The notes beneath the pieces are model-generated. The model had not been told where the DNA came from. It did no database searches and saw only the letters and a program-made list of their open reading frames with translations. DNA of 64,000 nucleotides from positions 47,679 to 111,678 of the forward strand of contig RAYM01000005.1 in the NCBI GenBank assembly GCA_003611805.1, in the 5' to 3' direction. Below, in pieces: positions 59,745-64,000 of this stretch (positions within the stretch are counted from its first letter, which is position 1; every line of letters starts with the position of its first letter). A program made the position numbers and the translations under genes. This DNA comes from a bacterium 1xD42-87 (GTDB taxonomy: Bacteria > Bacillota > Clostridia > Lachnospirales > Lachnospiraceae).

Positions 59745-59818
59745 GATACTTTTATTACCACTGTTCCTTACTCTATTCTCAGATTGTCCTTTACGACCCC
59801 AGCGCTTCCTGCTTTTCT

Positions 59819-62800
59819 TTACTCCAACAGGAACATCTGCGCCCGGCTCAGGGTCACGCTGTCCATGCTGAGCGTTTTCACCGATTTTCCAGCCCTCGTG
59901 TAGCTGCTCGTGAGCAGTACGCAAATCTGGGATGTCTGGGATGTCTCGTCATTCGCGGCGCTTGCATTCTGCAGAGCCGTCAGCGGGGCCTTGATGCGGT
60001 ACACCTTGCCTGGGACGATATTCCTTCCCGTCACTTCCACCAGATGGTTGTTCTCCACTGCCCAGACGGGGCTTGAAAATCCCGTGAAGTCAGTGGCATT
60101 GACTGCGCCATTCGCCGACAGCAGCGTCGTCTCCGGAGATACGCCCGCATTTTTATAGTAGAAAGTCGGCACCGTAACCTTATCAACGGCAATGTTGTTG
60201 TCCGTAAAACGGAAATACACATCCACCGTCTCGCCTAAAATGCCACCCTTGCCGTCGTCCCCGCTTTCATTGAACGCCACATCATAGGGAATCGTCACGC
60301 TCTCCACCTTGGTCACGCCGTTAAAGCCCGCCACAATAGAAACGTCAGCCCTGTGCACACCGGCATTGTAAGCCGCCATCAGTGCGTTCACGAGGATCTT
60401 GCACTCATCAACGCCGTCATCTTCCGACGGAATGTCCTGACCTGCATCATAGTAATAATGGTAAACTGACTGCCCCACGTAAACTACATTTCCCTTGCTG
60501 TATACGTAGTAGTTATTTCTTCCGTCACGGGGCGACACGCTGTAACCGCCAGAACTGTGACCGTCCGAAGTTTCCTGGTCAGACAAGGTAAACCATGCCG
60601 TAGTATACGGCTGGCCCGCGTCCTTTGCCGTGCCGATATCCAACAGGAAATCCGGCGCCGAAAGCTCCGTGATATCGGTAAGCTGCACTCTCGTACCGAT
60701 CTCATACGGCCATCTGGTAACCGTTCCGTCATTGATGCGGTCCGCCAGCAGGCCGGCCGTACTTACAAACATATCCGTTTTCATGCCGTCATAGCGGAAT
60801 TTTTCTCCTCTTCCTATGCTGAGCTTACCGTATGTCTGCTCGTTCTTCTGTCCCAAGACTTCCGCTGACAGACCTGCCCTTCCTTTATCCGCCGACGCAC
60901 CCGAAGAGGAGACAATTACGCTCCCGCCCTCGTCAACAAACGCATTGACGGCAGTCATCACTGCATCCCCGGGATTTCCGCTGTCACCAAAGCCCAGCGC
61001 CACCACATCCCAGAGGGAAAGGTAATTCGCGTTCTTGGAAATTTGGTCTGCCAATTCCGCCGGTGTAACCGTCTCGATATCCCAGTTCATGCCCAGAGCC
61101 GCTTCCGCTCCGCTCAGGAAATGGGCCAGCGTCGAGTTTTCTATATCCTCATACTGTACCTGGAAATTGGCATTCTGATTCCCCGTATCATCGAGAATCT
61201 GCAATACCCGTATCTTTGCCCTGTCGCTGCCGCTTATGGTGAAGCATCCCTGTGCGGAAGCGCGCCGGTATCTGTTATCGCTGTCCGTCAATTCCAGTTT
61301 CCACGGCACAATGCCGAAGTTAATCTCATTGAAATCGACGCTGATTGTGCTGATCCCCCCGCTTTCGTCATACCCGTATCCGGTAAACTCTTCCTCCGGC
61401 GCATAGACGCCGTCATAATTCAGATCAAGATACAGATGCCTGTCCAGACCTCCCCTGTAAGTCTTGTCTTCTCCCATCCTGTCGCTTGTGACGCTGTAAG
61501 CAATCGTGCCACGGAGGATGCCCGGAATGTCCGGCACGGGCTCCGCTGCAGTCATATCGGATGCGGTCTCGTCATCTCCGCCGTTTCCATCCGTTCCCCG
61601 GAGTTCAATCTTTGGCCGGAGGGCGTTCAACTGCATCGCAAACATCGCGCTGCTGTGCACATCCTCAATGGTGTAGAGACCGATGCCGCTCTCCCCGTCG
61701 TCATTATCCGCGCCGCTCATATTGACCGCTTCCCGCAGGAATGCGAACATCTGCGTGTCGGAACCAATCACGTCAGTATTGATATCGTCCACGCCCGCCT
61801 TTTGGGCGCTCTTTCCGTCAAAGCACTCATTCTCGACCACAATGGGATAACCCGCCCGCAGGTAATCAAGGAGCGCGTCTTTCTTCTGCTCAGTGATATC
61901 ATTCTCATCATATTTGATATCACTGCCCGCCACGCGGTCGCCCTTGTGGTAAACCTTTCCATTCAACTTATCATCGTTGAAGACCGTCACCATTTTGCCG
62001 TCATCGTCTTGCTCGCGGTAGAAACGCTGTCCGTCCAGACCGATGAAAATCATGTTGTAAGTCTCGTTAATATCCTGATAGCTGGTGTTGAACGCTGCCA
62101 CCGAACTTAAGTCCTTGCTTATCTCTATCTCCTTGGAACTTCTGAGAATCTGCTGACCTTCCTTTTCCTGTCCCTCTCTCTGCCAGTACAGGACCACATT
62201 TCCCCTGTCAGTCGTTTTTGCTTCTAAATCCGAGTGTATGTTCGCCGTCGGCTGCAATTCCAGAATCGACAGATCCTTATACTCCCCGACCAGACCGAGG
62301 GAGTAGTTGATGATATACTGCACCGCCATCGCCTTGCTGACTTTCTCGGAGATTTTATCATCCTCGGAAAGCATGACATTCTCCGCCCTGATCGCCGCCA
62401 GCACCTCGCTGAAGCCTGCCCTCGCCTCATCCTTGCCCATCTCCTCCGGGAAATCGTCCCCTACCAGAGGATTGCCGTTTACAACATACACATTTCGGTT
62501 TACATAATGATAATTATTGTCTTTCTTATTCGGAAAATCCTTGGAATCCATATTCGCCGCATTCATCAAAATGCTGGCTGCCAGATCATCCGACTTCGCC
62601 ATCTCATTATAGAAAGTAAGGAGATCCTCTTTCAAAAAAGCCTTTGCCAGGTTCTGGTAATCGGATTCCGCATAGTTGTCCGTATTTTCTATCACTCCGT
62701 AATCCACGATAATGGGCTTCGACTCCATCACCACCGCGTAGAGCAGGCTTGAGACCGCGCCATATCCGATATCCGCCAGCCCGTCGATCGGCATGATTTC

Positions 62801-64000
62801 CGTACTGTTCGGAACGATATAGCTCTTCTGCGCATCCTGATTCAGATACAGCCCTGTGCCATCCTCCAGATAAATCAGGTCCGCCTCCTCCACCATATCA
62901 TAGGTCACATCACCCGCAAGCACCGTGTTCACCGTGATCGCGAAATCGTCAGATTCATTGTCGCTCCCCGCCAGGGAATGGAACACATAGCGTCTCAGCC
63001 AGTCGTTTCCGCCTGTACACCGTATGTACACGGGCGCATTCTGTACTTCGATATAATACACAGATCCGCTCTGCGCCGCACGCGTGCTGACAGACTGCAC
63101 ACTGATCTCCTGTCCGCCCTCTGCACCCGTTTCTTCTATATTATTGCCTGTATCCTGGACCACACCGTCCTGCGGCGCCGTTCCCGTCATCGCGGCAATA
63201 TTTTCCGTGACAAGGCTTCTGGTAATTTTATACATGCCCTTACCTTCGCCGACATATTCAAACTGCCCCGCAAGCGAGGGCTCCGCCTCAAAGACATCCG
63301 TATCTGTCTCCGTCGCGCTCATCTTGTTCTGGAACAGACCCTCTTCCAAAATATAGCTGTCAAAAGGAGTCCCCTCCTCCGCAGAGACAGCGCTGACCTC
63401 CGTAATCTGATACAGGAACTCCTCTTCCTCCGCTTCGGCATAGGTAAACTGCAGTATGCAATATGTACCTTCCTCCGGCATCGGAACAGGTTCCGGCACT
63501 GGCTCCGGATTGGGCTCCGGCGTTGGTGCCGGCTCAGGATTCGGTGTTGGTGTCGGCTCCGGTGTCGGCTCTGGTGTCGGTTCCGGCGCTGGCTCCGGTG
63601 TCGGTTCCGGTGTCGGTTCCGGGTTCGGCGCTGGTGCCGGTTCCGGTGTCGGCTCCGGCGTCGGTTCTGGTGCCGGCTCAGGATTCGGCGCTGGTGCCGG
63701 TTCCTGCTGGCTCGGTTCCGGGTTCGGGGCCGGCTCCGCAGAGGCAAGCAGCATCGGTTCCCTCATACCCACACACAAATACCAGCCGCCTTCTGTCCCT
63801 GCCTTTTTCAGGACAGACTGCGACCGAAAACCCGATGCCACATTCTGTGGCTCAGCCGCTTCCGGCGCTGGCGCAGCTTCTGTTCCCTGCGCCGGTTCAC
63901 TCGGAGCCGGCTCAGGACTTGGCGTCGGTTCCGGCTGTGGCTCAACCGGCTGCTCCGGCTGTGGCTGTTCCGGCTGTGTCCCGCCCGGCTGTTCCGGCTG
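59819..64000 (-). CDS. Very large secreted/surface protein, DUF5057-type, 5' end outside window
   Basis: 1393 codons are visible, open to the right edge; the in-frame GTG at 63841 is not the true start. The N-terminal part seen is a long low-complexity region (63.4-64 kb) of Pro-Glu-Pro-Ala/Thr units, typical of wall-spanning linkers. A family-like DUF5057 region follows, with RVLQILDDTGNQNANFQVQY (about 930) and DVVALGFGDSG. The end (LSMDSVTLSRAQMFLLE) shows no LPxTG anchor. Probably a cell-surface or S-layer-associated host protein of unknown role, not part of the element. Confidence 0.8.
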   Translation of the reverse strand, partial: QPEQPGGTQPEQPQPEQPVEPQPEPTPSPEPAPSEPAQGTEAAPAPEAAEPQNVASGFRSQSVLKKAGTEGGWYLCVGMREPMLLASAEPAPNPEPSQQEPAPAPNPEPAPEPTPEPTPEPAPAPNPEPTPEPTPEPAPEPTPEPTPEPTPTPNPEPAPTPEPNPEPVPEPVPMPEEGTYCILQFTYAEAEEEEFLYQITEVSAVSAEEGTPFDSYILEEGLFQNKMSATETDTDVFEAEPSLAGQFEYVGEGKGMYKITRSLVTENIAAMTGTAPQDGVVQDTGNNIEETGAEGGQEISVQSVSTRAAQSGSVYYIEVQNAPVYIRCTGGNDWLRRYVFHSLAGSDNESDDFAITVNTVLAGDVTYDMVEEADLIYLEDGTGLYLNQDAQKSYIVPNSTEIMPIDGLADIGYGAVSSLLYAVVMESKPIIVDYGVIENTDNYAESDYQNLAKAFLKEDLLTFYNEMAKSDDLAASILMNAANMDSKDFPNKKDNNYHYVNRNVYVVNGNPLVGDDFPEEMGKDEARAGFSEVLAAIRAENVMLSEDDKISEKVSKAMAVQYIINYSLGLVGEYKDLSILELQPTANIHSDLEAKTTDRGNVVLYWQREGQEKEGQQILRSSKEIEISKDLSSVAAFNTSYQDINETYNMIFIGLDGQRFYREQDDDGKMVTVFNDDKLNGKVYHKGDRVAGSDIKYDENDITEQKKDALLDYLRAGYPIVVENECFDGKSAQKAGVDDINTDVIGSDTQMFAFLREAVNMSGADNDDGESGIGLYTIEDVHSSAMFAMQLNALRPKIELRGTDGNGGDDETASDMTAAEPVPDIPGILRGTIAYSVTSDRMGEDKTYRGGLDRHLYLDLNYDGVYAPEEEFTGYGYDESGGISTISVDFNEINFGIVPWKLELTDSDNRYRRASAQGCFTISGSDRAKIRVLQILDDTGNQNANFQVQYEDIENSTLAHFLSGAEAALGMNWDIETVTPAELADQISKNANYLSLWDVVALGFGDSGNPGDAVMTAVNAFVDEGGSVIVSSSGASADKGRAGLSAEVLGQKNEQTYGKLSIGRGEKFRYDGMKTDMFVSTAGLLADRINDGTVTRWPYEIGTRVQLTDITELSAPDFLLDIGTAKDAGQPYTTAWFTLSDQETSDGHSSGGYSVSPRDGRNNYYVYSKGNVVYVGQSVYHYYYDAGQDIPSEDDGVDECKILVNALMAAYNAGVHRADVSIVAGFNGVTKVESVTIPYDVAFNESGDDGKGGILGETVDVYFRFTDNNIAVDKVTVPTFYYKNAGVSPETTLLSANGAVNATDFTGFSSPVWAVENNHLVEVTGRNIVPGKVYRIKAPLTALQNASAANDETSQTSQICVLLTSSYTRAGKSVKTLSMDSVTLSRAQMFLLE
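63480..63990. repeat. Pro-Glu-Pro low-complexity repeat
   Basis: Many tandem 6- and 12-base units coding PEP, EPT and PAP; on the plus strand they read as GGTTCCGGTGTC-like units. The number of units is likely to vary between strains and to be a recombination and assembly problem. Confidence 0.9.

Noticed and set aside
63480..63990. Possible CRISPR-like array of GGTTCCGG units
   Set aside because: Units are multiples of three in a long open frame coding Pro-Glu-Pro repeats; there are no unique spacers.

Overview
The window looks like chromosomal DNA of a gut Firmicute, most likely a clostridial (Lachnospiraceae-type) bacterium. The evidence is the gene families (tandem large serine recombinases with small accessory genes, DUF2800/DUF2815 replication genes, a DUF4314-like protein), the strong AGGAGG ribosome binding sites, and a large Pro-Glu-Pro-repeat surface protein in the flank. 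No rRNA or tRNA is present, so the taxonomy is inference.

About 0.2-48.9 kb is an apparently intact siphovirus-type prophage, almost entirely on the minus strand, so it reads from right to left. The order is: XRE repressor and ImmA-type protease (47.7-48.9 kb); a structured leader and early replication genes (37.3-46.3 kb: sigma-like regulator, DUF2800 nuclease, DUF2815 ssDNA-binding protein, family A DNA polymerase, P4-type primase, VRR-NUC nuclease, SNF2 helicase); a late-regulator-like sigma protein (35.4 kb); HNH nuclease and small terminase (34.2-35.3 kb); an 8 kb accessory block (two DNA methyltransferases, amidoligase, gamma-glutamylcyclotransferase-like protein); then large terminase, portal, protease, capsid, connectors, tail, tape measure, tail tip, holin and endolysin (5.4-25.7 kb); and a recombination module with two tandem serine recombinases (0.2-3.9 kb). 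A group II intron splits the portal gene, and the tail chaperone gene carries a -1 frameshift signal. Two insulated accessory units with their own consensus promoters and terminators interrupt the lytic operons: a two-gene unit in the tail module and a nucleotidyltransferase-fold gene beside the small terminase.

About 49.0-56.5 kb is an AT-rich cargo region. It holds a restriction-modification locus with one C5 methyltransferase, a C-protein-like regulator and two paralogous restriction-endonuclease-like genes; then a PIN-domain gene with a repetitive acidic tail, another XRE regulator, and small genes resembling those of integrative elements. It ends at a yifB/comM gene whose 3' part is missing, which is probably one boundary of the integrated element. 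The matching 3' part is not in the window.

About 56.5-64 kb is host chromosome: the 5' part of yifB, a small two-gene cassette flanked by a perfect 79-bp direct repeat, a Uma2-family protein and the 3' part of a very large secreted or surface protein running off the right edge.

The best candidates for undescribed biology are the dual-endonuclease restriction locus, the amidoligase block built from repeated leader elements, and the two self-contained accessory units.
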